Below, one piece after another: positions 1-8,286 of a DNA stretch of 64,000 bases (position 1 is its first letter; each line of letters starts with the position of its first letter). The stretch covers positions 868,001 through 932,000 of the forward strand of contig CBDCWW010000023.1 of NCBI GenBank assembly GCA_965223585.1, read 5' to 3'. The stretch is from CBDCVN01 sp965223585 (GTDB taxonomy: Bacteria > Deinococcota > Deinococci > Deinococcales > Trueperaceae). The position numbers and the translations under genes are program-made. The notes below the pieces were generated by a model. That model did not search any database and had not been told where the DNA came from. It saw only the letters and a program-made list of their open reading frames with translations.

Positions 1-220
1 AAATGTATGAAGCAAAAGAACTAGGATCAAGTTGGCCCAAGTTGAAACCTTACCTAATTTTGCCTTGTCAGCTAGTATTTTATCCACTAAAATATAAGTG
101 ATTATAAAGAGCAGCAATTGTACATGAAATTTATATGCAGTCATGTCATAATGCATAATGGCATACTTTGCAGGAGTAAAAAGGATAAGCATCAATATTG
201 ATAAGAAAATAGTCCCCTTA
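1..220. other. Left flank, no gene recognised
   Basis: Low-complexity AT-rich DNA without a convincing reading frame. It ends at the TA target-site copy of the IS element that starts at 221. It does not join in frame to the subtilase fragment on the other side of the IS: reading back across the joined target, a TAA occurs about 12 bases before the junction. Confidence 0.5.
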
Positions 221-303
221 GAGGGTGTTTGGAAATTAGTGTTCCTCTGAAGAATCTAGCAATTTAACTAAAATTTGAACTAAGTATAGCATTGTAGAAA
301 TGA

Positions 304-338
304 AGTAGCTATACCTGATTTATGTCAGTATAGCTACT
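304..338 (+). promoter_or_regulatory. Hairpin abutting the transposase start codon
   Basis: AGTAGCTATAC at 304-314 and GTATAGCTACT at 328-338 form a perfect 11-bp stem with a 13-nt loop ending directly at the ATG at 339. No Shine-Dalgarno is visible between stem and ATG. Such structures are known in insertion sequences to block translation from transcripts that read in from outside; that role is inferred here. Confidence 0.6.
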
Positions 339-1160
339 ATGAAAACAAATCATAGACAAGCATACTCTACTGACATTACTGATGCACAATGGTTTATAAT
401 TGAAGCCTTCCTACTTAAAGTTTTGGCCAAAAATACTAAGCGAGGGCGTCCCATGAATCTTGATCTCCGTGAAATCGTAAATGCTATACGTTACCTCCTG
501 CGCAATGGTTGTACTTGGCGTGATCTTCCACATGATTTTCCTGCCTATCAAAGCGTTCGTTATCACTTTGACAAATGGTGTAAATCAGGTTTATGGAAGG
601 CTTTAAACAAGCATTTGCGTAGAAAACTCCGTGAGGAAGAAGGAAAACTTGCTGATTGCAGTGTAGGTATAGCTGATAGCCAATCAGTCAAAGGTAGTGT
701 GCATGAAGAGAATGGTTATGATGGAGGAAAAAAGGTTAATGGGCGTAAACGTCATATATTGGTTGATACCATAGGATTATTGATAGTTGTAATTGTAACT
801 ACAGCAAATAGATCAGATAAGAAAGGGTTAGAAAAAATGCTGGGAGCAATAAAAGGAAGTATGCCAAGATTGAAGGTGATTAAGGCAGATCAAGGTTACG
901 TCAGTGCGAGGTTAGAGAAGTGGGTGCTGGACGTATGTGGGTGGATATTAGAAGTAACAAAGAAACCAGAGGGGAAGGGCTTTCAAGTCATTCCACAAAG
1001 ATGGGTAGTGGAGAGGACATTTGCATGGCTAGGAAACTATAGACGTTTAAGTAAAGACTATGAAGTATTAGCAGCAACAAGCGAAGCCTTTATCTACATG
1101 GCAATGTGTGATATTATGACCAAGCGTTTAGCGCATCAATCTACACCCAATTTTGCTTAA
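339..1160 (+). CDS. IS5-family transposase
   Basis: 273-residue DDE transposase. The N-terminal region (residues 5-80: TDITDAQW, the GRP segment and RYLLRNGCTWRDLP) is the DUF4096-type helix-turn-helix region of IS5 elements. The catalytic acidic residues appear in GIADSQSVKG, then in IKADQGY, then in RWVVERTFAWLGNYRRL (DDE). The length is normal for an uninterrupted IS427-type protein, so the element looks active. The start ATG follows a hairpin that probably limits translation. It acts in trans on the 15-bp ends at 221 and 1182. Confidence 0.92.
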   Translation: MKTNHRQAYSTDITDAQWFIIEAFLLKVLAKNTKRGRPMNLDLREIVNAIRYLLRNGCTWRDLPHDFPAYQSVRYHFDKWCKSGLWKALNKHLRRKLREEEGKLADCSVGIADSQSVKGSVHEENGYDGGKKVNGRKRHILVDTIGLLIVVIVTTANRSDKKGLEKMLGAIKGSMPRLKVIKADQGYVSARLEKWVLDVCGWILEVTKKPEGKGFQVIPQRWVVERTFAWLGNYRRLSKDYEVLAATSEAFIYMAMCDIMTKRLAHQSTPNFA

Positions 1161-1258
1161 TTGGTATTTTCCAAACACCCTCTAGAGGTACATTAAAAGA
1201 TATAGAAGACCCTACCAATGAATTAATTCAGTTTAGCTGTATAGTATCAGGTTCACAA

Positions 1259-3067
1259 ATGACTTGCTCTTATAAGGACTCTTTTGGTTCTATGACCATG
1301 ACTGGTAAGGTTAGCGGTAATACTTACTCAGGTAATCTTAGAATTGTAGTTAATGGGCCACCACGTATTACTGGTACTGGTACATTTACTCTAGAAAAAA
1401 CAGATGTAATTTCAAGCATCACAGTAGAAAAAACGGCGAACCCTATAAGCGTAGAAGAACCCGGCGGAAATGTAGATTTTACTGTAAAGGTAACTAATAC
1501 TAGTTCAGTAGATACAATTAAACTAACAACAATAGCTGATGACGAAAATAACGATGGTAAAGACGACAAGATCTACAACGCAACAGCTATTTGCTTAACT
1601 ACCAGCTTAGCTCCAGCAGAATCCACAACCTGTAGCTTTAGTCATGATGTAACAGGTGAGGGTGGAGAAATAATCACCGATAAAGTAACGGTAAGTGGTA
1701 CAGATGATGAAGGTGATGAAGTAAGCGCTAGTGACACAGCAGAGGTAGCAATCAAAAGTTTAATCTGTGTCGCCTTTTCTAATCAAGCAATCACTCGGAC
1801 TAGACAAGTTTTGCGCCACTCTGAGGATATTTATGTACCCAATCAACTTATAGTACGCTACAAGAAACCAGAAGGACTAACCTCACTACAAAGTTTGGTT
1901 ACAACCATGGAAAGTACCTATGGTTACCACACTTTGAGTTCTGGTAATGGTTTAGGCCCTGACCTTATAGAGATTATAGGTGATGTTGAGAGTACTGCTA
2001 CTAGACTTAATGGTGATCCAAACGTAATTTATGCTGAACCTAATGGATATCTTGATCCCCTTGTGGTTATTCCTAATGATCCTCTTTTTGAGCACCAGTG
2101 GAATATGCAAGACTTTGGTTTGCCCCAAGCTTGGGAAATAGAAACAGGAGATACTAAAACAGGTAATGCTCCAATTGTAATAGCTATTTTAGATAGTGCA
2201 GTGCAAACTGATCATGAAGATTTAAAAGATAAAATGTTACCCGGTTGTGATTTTCATGATAATGACAACGATCCAAGCAGTCCTAATATCAATAACTTTC
2301 ATGGTACTCATGTTGCTGGCATTGCTGCTGCTGTAGGCAATAACAACCTTGGAGTTGCAGGTGTAGCCTTTGGCAAAGAGATAAAGATCTTACCAGTTAA
2401 GATTTTTGATGATACTGGTACAAATGGAAATTTCTTTGACTTAGCTAATGCCATTCGCTGGTCTGTAGGACTAAACGTTGCTAGTTTTGCTTCTAATCCT
2501 AATCCTGCTAAGATTTTGAATATGAGTTTAGGTGCAGCTGGTAGGAGTCTTGCTCTTGATGAAGCAATAGCTGATGCTACCAATGCTGGAGCACTTGTTT
2601 TTGCAGCCTCTGGTAATGCAGGTCTTAGCAATGCTATTTTAACTCCAGCGAACGCACCTGATGCTATAGCAGTAGGATCTGTAGACAGTGATTTTGAGCG
2701 CTCGAGCTTTTCAAACTTTGATGAAACTGGTGGCAAAACGGTTGACTTTGTGGGACCGGGAGGTTTTCTAAAAACAGATACAGTAGCTAATTGTGTAGGC
2801 GTAAATTCATCAGCAATTTTTAGCACCTTTCCTGTAAATAATTACAACTGTTTGGCAGGAACTTCGACGTCAACTCCTTTTGTATCGGGAGTAGCTGCAC
2901 TTGTTTGGAATCAAAACCCCAACTTTTCTGCTGAGCAAGTAAAAACACGGCTTGAGCAAACCACTTTTTTTGATCCCTCATGGGGAAATGGTAAAAGCTT
3001 TGAGCATGGTTTTGGAGTAGTTTGTGCTGATAGAGCACTTGGAGGAACAACTCTTTGTGGCAAGTAA
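1259..3067 (+). CDS. Secreted subtilisin-like serine protease with DUF11 domain, 5' truncated
   Basis: Reading is open from 1187, just after the IS right end, but the first ATG is at 1259 and no signal peptide remains, so the true start was lost. Residues about 50-165 are a DUF11 domain (VEKTANPISVEEPGGN), close to those in the lipoprotein at 11177. Residues about 190-265 resemble an I9/fervidolysin-type propeptide. The S8 catalytic domain follows: Asp in AILDSAVQTDHEDL, His in FHGTHVAGIAAA, oxyanion Asn in AASGNAG and Ser in GTSTSTPFVSG, all present. Known subtilases of this type are exported; this copy is probably not exported or not expressed unless the IS supplies a start. Confidence 0.85.
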   Translation: MTCSYKDSFGSMTMTGKVSGNTYSGNLRIVVNGPPRITGTGTFTLEKTDVISSITVEKTANPISVEEPGGNVDFTVKVTNTSSVDTIKLTTIADDENNDGKDDKIYNATAICLTTSLAPAESTTCSFSHDVTGEGGEIITDKVTVSGTDDEGDEVSASDTAEVAIKSLICVAFSNQAITRTRQVLRHSEDIYVPNQLIVRYKKPEGLTSLQSLVTTMESTYGYHTLSSGNGLGPDLIEIIGDVESTATRLNGDPNVIYAEPNGYLDPLVVIPNDPLFEHQWNMQDFGLPQAWEIETGDTKTGNAPIVIAILDSAVQTDHEDLKDKMLPGCDFHDNDNDPSSPNINNFHGTHVAGIAAAVGNNNLGVAGVAFGKEIKILPVKIFDDTGTNGNFFDLANAIRWSVGLNVASFASNPNPAKILNMSLGAAGRSLALDEAIADATNAGALVFAASGNAGLSNAILTPANAPDAIAVGSVDSDFERSSFSNFDETGGKTVDFVGPGGFLKTDTVANCVGVNSSAIFSTFPVNNYNCLAGTSTSTPFVSGVAALVWNQNPNFSAEQVKTRLEQTTFFDPSWGNGKSFEHGFGVVCADRALGGTTLCGK

Positions 3068-3230
3068 TTACTCATTGCTTACTTATTAAGTAAAGAGCAT
3101 ATTTTCTATATTAGGGTATATAGGCAATCATAAAAGTTGCTGCTACAGGGTAAGCAAACATTCATGTAAAATTTGGTTGCCTATCATGTATTATGTCCCA
3201 TGGTGGGGTTTTTGCCCAACCTCTAATATA

Positions 3231-3272
3231 TGTCAGAAAAAGTCCTACATCACCTGTCAGAATTTTACTGAC
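3231..3272 (+). promoter_or_regulatory. TGTCAG element, copy 1 (toward the Crp/Fnr gene)
   Basis: 42-bp dispersed element: TGTCAGAAAAAGTCCTACAT, CACC, then TGTCAGAATTTTACTGAC. In this copy the second half is a perfect GTCAG/CTGAC inverted repeat. It points toward the regulator gene starting 252 bp downstream. The rest of 3068-3523 holds no gene; a weak TTACTT/AAGTAA hairpin lies shortly after the protease stop. Confidence 0.8.
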
Positions 3273-3511
3273 AAGCCAAGCAAAATTGTAAATAGGATAT
3301 TTATAAGTGGCAAACAGGTGTGCAGTGTAAATGATAATTAAAAAATTACAAAAAAGGAGCACTTTTAACAACACAGGCCTTTAATTCTTCCACAAATCTT
3401 ATTAGAAAGAGGTATAAGTAAAAGAAATGTAGTTTTTTAGTCGTACTATTTGCTATACTTATTACAGTTATAACTTAATCCTTGCAAGACCCAAAATTAA
3501 TTCGTTTTTAG

Positions 3512-3523
3512 TATAATGCTCTT
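3512..3523 (+). promoter_or_regulatory. Promoter -10 box for a leaderless transcript
   Basis: A consensus TATAAT occupies 3512-3517 and the ATG follows six bases later at 3524, so transcription would begin at or next to the start codon. No Shine-Dalgarno is present. No good -35 hexamer lies at 17 bp. Confidence 0.55.
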
Positions 3524-4201
3524 ATGCATTCACAAGAACTGAAAGTTCTTTCTCAATGCCCCCTATTTAAGAATCTTCAGATTGATGAAATCCAAGCTTT
3601 TGCAGCAGTTGCTAAGTTTAAAAAGCTTAATAAAGGTGAAAGCCTATTTACCGCTCAAAGTTTACCTGAGGGTTTACATATTGTAACTTCAGGAAAAGTA
3701 AAGATCTTTGTTATTTCTCCTGATTCAGGCAGAGAATTAATCCTTACTGTGGAAAAACCTTTTCAAGCTGTAGCAGAATTACCATGTTTTGATGGAGGCA
3801 AGTATCCTGCAAACGCTGAAGCTATGGAAGTTACTCAAACTCTCTTTATCGAACAAGCTAAACTAGAATACCTTCTATCTACACGGCCTAGTGTTGCCTT
3901 GCACTTCATGCGTGTATTTGGACGTAGATTAAGAACTTTAGTTCGGTTAGTTGAGAGTTTGTCTTTTCAAACAGTTATGCATCGTCTTGTAGACTATCTA
4001 AAAAGACAAGCTAGTTCTGAACTACCTTTTACACTTGAAAGTAACTCGAGCATTGCTGCCCAATTAGGCACAGTACCTGAATTAGTAAGCCGTAATTTAG
4101 CGCATTTGCAAAATGCCAAAGCAATTCAATTGGAGGATCGTAAAGTAATCAAAATCAATCAAGCAATCCTAAGTGGCTTTGTAAAAATTCCTAAAAATTA
4201 A
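3524..4201 (+). CDS. Crp/Fnr-family transcriptional regulator
   Basis: 225 residues. The N-terminal cyclic-nucleotide-binding-like beta barrel (about 10-125; note SGKVKIFVISPDSGRELIL) is followed by the dimerisation helix and a Crp-type winged helix (about 150-215; SSIAAQLGTVPELVSRNLAHLQ is the recognition region). The four-cysteine iron-sulfur signature of FNR is absent, so it is more like the heme- or redox-responsive DNR/NnrR branch or a Crp homologue; the ligand is unknown. The gene lies directly upstream of a cytochrome c relic and the ba3 oxidase operon, so it may control respiration. The transcript looks leaderless and a TGTCAG element lies 252 bp upstream. Confidence 0.85.
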   Translation: MHSQELKVLSQCPLFKNLQIDEIQAFAAVAKFKKLNKGESLFTAQSLPEGLHIVTSGKVKIFVISPDSGRELILTVEKPFQAVAELPCFDGGKYPANAEAMEVTQTLFIEQAKLEYLLSTRPSVALHFMRVFGRRLRTLVRLVESLSFQTVMHRLVDYLKRQASSELPFTLESNSSIAAQLGTVPELVSRNLAHLQNAKAIQLEDRKVIKINQAILSGFVKIPKN

Positions 4202-4386
4202 GAGATTGACTTAGGTCATGGTATTTCTTTTGACATGTATTATAAATTGTGTCTTTGAGTTCTCTATATTGAGGAGACAAAAATACGGCTGATCGGAAAT
4301 AGTTCGCCCTAATGTTCAAGGTATTTTTTATCGTTTTATGCCAAATAGAAAGGTGTTTCTAAAAACGGTTACAGTTGGGTAATTAG

Positions 4387-4542
4387 GTTTTAAATGGTAA
4401 ATCGCCAAATTTTGGGTATGTCCTACAAGGACTTAAAGTAATTACCGATCAACCGTAAAATATTTGGCAAATCCATTCTAAGCAAGCTAAATTGGAGGAC
4501 TAACTTATCAACGTTACTGCTTATGTTCAAACTTTGAAATGA
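4387..4542 (+). pseudogene. Relic of a cytochrome c-type C-terminal domain
   Basis: One frame reads VLNGKSPNFGYVLQGLKVI, then TDQP, a stop, about 14 degraded codons (NIWQ to KLED), a second stop, and LINVTAYVQTLK to TGA at 4540. This matches the end of small c-type cytochrome domains (V-L-x-G ... M-P-x-x ... LSDE-x-I-x-x-V-x-x-Y-V), with the Met-ligand region degraded and two in-frame stops. The CxxCH part is not recoverable in 4202-4386. It was probably a cytochrome or cytochrome-tailed oxidoreductase belonging to the respiratory locus. Confidence 0.5.
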
Positions 4543-4551
4543 GGTTTTATT

Positions 4552-4692
4552 GTGAGTGATAAAAAAGGAAATCAAGAAACAGATAAACAATCTGAGCGCC
4601 CAGTTGGGGCTGTTGTTATTACAATCATCCTAGCACTTATTATTTTAGCAGGGTGGTTCGGCGTTTTTGCACTTTATGCTGCTAGGAGCTAA
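4552..4692 (+). CDS. cbaD: ba3-type cytochrome c oxidase small subunit (CbaD/IIa-like)
   Basis: 46-residue protein starting at GTG 4552, with a GAGG ribosome site at 4541. After a polar N-terminus it has one transmembrane helix: PVGAVVITIILALIILAGW then FGVFALYAARS. This parallels the 34-residue subunit IIa of the Thermus ba3 oxidase (a short helix after P-x-G-A, ending A-R-G/S). Its stop is two bases before the subunit II ATG, and its last codons carry the AGGAG that serves subunit II, so the three oxidase genes are one operon. It is short enough to be missed by automated callers. Confidence 0.82.
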   Translation: MSDKKGNQETDKQSERPVGAVVITIILALIILAGWFGVFALYAARS

Positions 4693-4694
4693 AA

Positions 4695-5666
4695 ATGACT
4701 GATAGGCAACACGACGCTATCACCAAGTGGGAACGCCGCTGGCTAGCGGCTTCAGGCATTATATCTTTGCTATTTATAATTTTCATTGCCTACTCGTTAG
4801 CAATTGAGGGCGCACATATTGCTCAAGGTAGTGGTCGCACTTCACCAGAACAATTGCTAGGTTCAGGCAGTTTTGCTAACCCCGGTGTCTTAGAACTGTC
4901 TGACAATAAATTTCAAGTTACTCTCGTATCCCAAATGTTTTCTTTTCAACCTAGTGAAATACGTTTGCCAGTAGGTGCTGAGGTAACCTTTTTTATGACT
5001 AGTAGAGATGTAATTCATGGCTATCAGATTCAAAATACCAATATCAATGTCGAACTTATCCCCGGGGAAGTGTCTTATTTAAAATATACTTTTGATAAAG
5101 AAGGCCAGTACCGCATTACCTGTAATGAGTACTGTGGTTTAGCTCATCAAAACATGGTGGGTAAACTATTCGTTGTTTCAGAAGATGAGTATTATGGTCA
5201 GGCTGAAGAGGCTTCTACTTCTACAGAGTTGGCTGTAGAAGTAGCTGAAGAAACATTAACAGCAGTACAAATTGACGGCGAGAAGGTTTATTTAAATAAC
5301 TGTGCTGCTTGCCACCAAGCTAGTGGCCAAGGAATAGCTAATGCTTTCCCACCTCTTAATGAGCATACAGCACAACTTTACCTTGCAGATCGCAATTATC
5401 TTATCAAAGTAATACTTTACGGTTTACAAGGGCCTGTTAAAGTTCTCGGTAAACCTTATAGTGGTGCTATGCCTGCTTGGCAACAGCTTAGTGATTCTGA
5501 AGTAGCAGCAGTGCTCAACTACATCTTAGATTCATGGGGTAATCCAGAATTACTATCTGACACAGATTTTGAATCATATACTGCCGATGAGGTGCTTACA
5601 GAGCGCACCCAAAGCCTAAGTGCCCAAGATGTTCAGCTGCTAAGACAAGAACTAGGGTTTGAATAA
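4695..5666 (+). CDS. cbaB: Cytochrome c oxidase subunit II with fused cytochrome c domain
   Basis: 323 residues. One N-terminal membrane anchor (about 18-38) is followed by a periplasmic cupredoxin domain (about 70-155) with the CuA ligands: His in VIHGYQ, then TCNEYCGLAHQNM supplying two Cys, Glu, His and Met. Residues about 190-280 are a class I cytochrome c domain with CAACH heme attachment and the Met ligand in GAMPAWQQLSD. The caa3-like fusion on a ba3-type subunit means an internal electron entry domain. It lies between cbaD and subunit I. Confidence 0.93.
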   Translation: MTDRQHDAITKWERRWLAASGIISLLFIIFIAYSLAIEGAHIAQGSGRTSPEQLLGSGSFANPGVLELSDNKFQVTLVSQMFSFQPSEIRLPVGAEVTFFMTSRDVIHGYQIQNTNINVELIPGEVSYLKYTFDKEGQYRITCNEYCGLAHQNMVGKLFVVSEDEYYGQAEEASTSTELAVEVAEETLTAVQIDGEKVYLNNCAACHQASGQGIANAFPPLNEHTAQLYLADRNYLIKVILYGLQGPVKVLGKPYSGAMPAWQQLSDSEVAAVLNYILDSWGNPELLSDTDFESYTADEVLTERTQSLSAQDVQLLRQELGFE

Positions 5667-5676
5667 GGAGATTATA

Positions 5677-7362
5677 TTGACAACTGCAACCTTAAACCCT
5701 TCTGCCAATGCCCCTTCTCTTGCAACTTCTGAAAAGAAGCTAGCCCTTTTCTTTATAGTAACAGGCTTTTTGGCATTACTGTTAGGTGGTCTGTTAGGGC
5801 CTTTTCAAGCACTAAATTATGCTGGGATTGACCTATACAGCTTTTTACAACCACTCATAAAATCTTACTATCAAGGTTTAACTCTCCACGGCGTGCTCAA
5901 CGCCATTGTTTTTACCTCTTTTGTTATTAGTGGGCTTATGTACTACTTACCAGCTCGAGAACTAAATCTACGCCCCAACATGATCTATGCTTGGGCTTCT
6001 TACTGGCTTATGACACTTGGTTTGCTAATAGCAGCTTTTGGCATTTTAAGTAATACCTCTAATGTGCTTTATACTTTCTATCCTCCTTTGCAAGGTCACT
6101 GGAGTTTTTATGTAGGCGCAGCCCTCATTGTGGTGGCCTCCCTTATGCCCGGTTTTGAGATTATGCGTTTACGCTTTAAGTGGCGACGGCAAAACCCCGG
6201 TAAGGTTACACCTATTGTTACTTATATGTGTGTAGCTACTTATTTAATGTGGACCCTAGCAACTGTAGGTATAGTTACCGAAGTAGTAGTTTTCCTTATT
6301 CCTTGGTCTTTTGGCTTAATTGATGGTGTTGACCCCCTACTTTCACGCACGCTCTTTTGGTTTACTGCACACCCAATAGTATATTTCTGGCTCCTCCCTG
6401 CTTATATTTCTTGGTATGCCTTAGTACCTAAACAAGCAGGTGGCGAGTTGGCTTCAGATTCACTAACGCGCCTCGCTTTTATTATGTTTTTGCTTTTTTC
6501 CACTCCTGTAGGTTTCCATCATCAATTTACCGATCCTAGTATCCCTGCAGCTTGGAAAATGATTCACTCTATGCTTACTATGTTTGTCGGTATTCCTAGT
6601 TTGCTTACTGCCTTTACTGTAGCAGCTTCATTAGAAATTGCTGGGCGTGCTCGAGGAGGCAAGGGTCTATTAGGTTGGATAAATAAATTACCTTGGGGCA
6701 ACGCTTCGTTCACTGCTCAAGTTCTGGCGATGATTAGTTTTATCTTTGGTGGTGCTGGTGGTATCATCAATGCTAGTTTCAATTTAGACTTACTTGTTCA
6801 CAATACTGTTTGGATTCCCGGACACTTTCACATTACAGTAGGTACTGCTACTACGCTCACCTTTATGGGGATAACCTTCTGGCTTATTCCGCACTTAACT
6901 AGCAAACCACTTTTCTCCAATGCCTTGGCACTAGTTTCTAGCTGGTTGTGGTTTATAGGCATGATGACCTTTGCAGTTGGTATGCATTGGCAAGGTCTTC
7001 TTTCAATACCACGTAGAGCACACATTTCAAACCTAGCCCCTAATTTAGAAGGACTCTACGCTGACGCTGCTTTACCAAAACTGATTACTGGTATTAGTGG
7101 TGTTATTCTTTTGATAGCCTTAATTTGCTACTTTATAGTGCTTTTTGCTTCTCTATTTAAGAAAAAGCGCCTTGCTGAAGAACAAGTACCTGGCATTCCT
7201 TTTGTAAGCGCAAGAGAAATGCGTAGTGAAGGCACCTTAAAAATGCTTGATACTTTGTGGATTTGGCTTGGACTTGCAATTTTCCTTGTGTTAGTTGCTT
7301 ACTTACCAACTCTTATTGACCTTTTTACACATCAAGTTCCTATTCCTGCTGTGAGACCTTAG
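5677..7362 (+). CDS. cbaA: ba3-type cytochrome c oxidase subunit I
   Basis: Catalytic heme-copper subunit, about 561 residues and 13 or so membrane helices, reducing O2 to water while pumping protons. The ligands are visible: heme b His in TLHGVLNAIVF; CuB His and the cross-linked Tyr in AHPIVYFWLLPAYISWY; CuB His pair in FHHQFTDP; heme a3 and b His in IPGHFHITVGTATT. An in-frame TTG exists at 5659 inside cbaB, but AAGGAG at 5665-5670 sits six bases before TTG 5677, so 5677 is the better start. Sequence style (short loops, no D-channel NxxxxxxD seen) fits the ba3/B family. Confidence 0.93.
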   Translation: MTTATLNPSANAPSLATSEKKLALFFIVTGFLALLLGGLLGPFQALNYAGIDLYSFLQPLIKSYYQGLTLHGVLNAIVFTSFVISGLMYYLPARELNLRPNMIYAWASYWLMTLGLLIAAFGILSNTSNVLYTFYPPLQGHWSFYVGAALIVVASLMPGFEIMRLRFKWRRQNPGKVTPIVTYMCVATYLMWTLATVGIVTEVVVFLIPWSFGLIDGVDPLLSRTLFWFTAHPIVYFWLLPAYISWYALVPKQAGGELASDSLTRLAFIMFLLFSTPVGFHHQFTDPSIPAAWKMIHSMLTMFVGIPSLLTAFTVAASLEIAGRARGGKGLLGWINKLPWGNASFTAQVLAMISFIFGGAGGIINASFNLDLLVHNTVWIPGHFHITVGTATTLTFMGITFWLIPHLTSKPLFSNALALVSSWLWFIGMMTFAVGMHWQGLLSIPRRAHISNLAPNLEGLYADAALPKLITGISGVILLIALICYFIVLFASLFKKKRLAEEQVPGIPFVSAREMRSEGTLKMLDTLWIWLGLAIFLVLVAYLPTLIDLFTHQVPIPAVRP

Positions 7363-7373
7363 GAGGTAAGGTT

Positions 7374-7883
7374 GTGTTTTTAGCTTTAATATTATCTTCA
7401 ATTGTTGCAGGTGGTATTGCCACAGCAGTTATGGTTATGTTTTTATACCTACCCCTTTTGTGGGGTGGTGTCTATTACGATACTTTAGGTGCTATTGGTT
7501 CTATGCTTACACGCAAAGTAGATGGGCGCTCACGTGTTATAGGCGGCATAATTTTGGCAATGGGTGGGCTTTTATTGGCCATTTTTTATGGTGCTTTTGT
7601 GCTTATGTTTGAAGTTGGCCCACTGCAAGTGCCTGATTATAGAATCTTAAGAAGCTGGCCTGTAGAAATTAACCTTGTCTACCCACTATTGGGTTTAGCT
7701 ATTGGTTTTGGTCAAGGTATGTTTGTGTCTCTAATTACCAGTTTTATATTTGTAGATTTTCACCCTTTGGAATTGTATAGAGACCATGTAGGATTAATTC
7801 TTTCTTACATAATTGGTCATACAATTTATGGAGTAGTAGTTATGTTTTTTCAAAGCCAGTTTTTACAGCTTTTGCTAGGCTAA
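7374..7883 (+). CDS. Polytopic membrane protein of the oxidase operon
   Basis: 169 residues with about five hydrophobic segments. It starts at GTG 7374 behind a perfect AGGAGG at 7361-7366 that overlaps the cbaA stop, so it is translationally linked to the oxidase. I recognise no family. Position suggests an accessory or assembly protein of the ba3 oxidase, by inference only. 7884-8059 downstream holds no gene but has three GAAGGGT direct repeats. Confidence 0.7.
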   Translation: MFLALILSSIVAGGIATAVMVMFLYLPLLWGGVYYDTLGAIGSMLTRKVDGRSRVIGGIILAMGGLLLAIFYGAFVLMFEVGPLQVPDYRILRSWPVEINLVYPLLGLAIGFGQGMFVSLITSFIFVDFHPLELYRDHVGLILSYIIGHTIYGVVVMFFQSQFLQLLLG

Positions 7884-8059
7884 AGTAGTCAATAGCTGTA
7901 TCAGGCAATGCCATAAAATCTCTAGCATTATAGTGCGCTAGAAAAATCTGGGATTTACCCTAGACTGCTCTTAGCTTGCTTTAGAGCAAAGTGAAGGGTA
8001 ACCCTGTCAGGGTAAGTGTAATGAAGGGTTTACTCTCAAGCACAGCGAAGGGTGGTTCA

Positions 8060-8094
8060 AACCTCTGAGGTTTACAAAGCCTCGGAGGTTTTTT
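8060..8094 (+). terminator. Intrinsic terminator after the oxidase operon
   Basis: AACCTCTGAGG at 8060-8070 pairs with CCTCGGAGGTT at 8080-8090 across a nine-base loop, with one central mismatch, and is followed by TTTT. It lies about 180 bases after the last operon stop. 8095-8286 holds nothing recognisable. Confidence 0.75.
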
Positions 8095-8286
8095 GGGGAA
8101 AAATTTCTTTTAACTTCAGACATATATAGCATTTTTCTTTTTGACCTGATACAAATACAGTAAATGCTCTTATGAAACGGGATTTTCGATCTCTCATAAA
8201 ATCATATTAAAGTCTTACAAACAGTAAAAATGTTTCTTACTGGTGATTTATCTAAAATGAAAACATACTTTTGCATTTATAAGAAA

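Larger units (their letters stand above)
221..1182 (+). mobile_element. IS5-family insertion sequence (IS427-like)
   Basis: A complete element of about 962 bp. The ends are perfect 15-bp inverted repeats, GAGGGTGTTTGGAAA at 221-235 and its complement at 1168-1182. They are flanked by a TA dinucleotide on each side (219-220 and 1183-1184), matching the 2-bp TA duplication typical of the IS427 group. One transposase gene fills the interior in a single frame; many members of this group need a frameshift. The IS separates the subtilase fragment downstream from its start. Confidence 0.9.

Noticed and set aside
2308..2826. 172-residue minus-strand frame inside the protease
   Set aside because: It is the complement of the subtilase catalytic domain; codon pattern and motifs support only the plus-strand frame.
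4228..4260. TTGACA at 4230 as a promoter of the oxidase operon
   Set aside because: The nearest -10-like TATAAA is only five bases downstream and there is no TATAAT-like box at 16-18 bp; it also lies upstream of the cytochrome relic.
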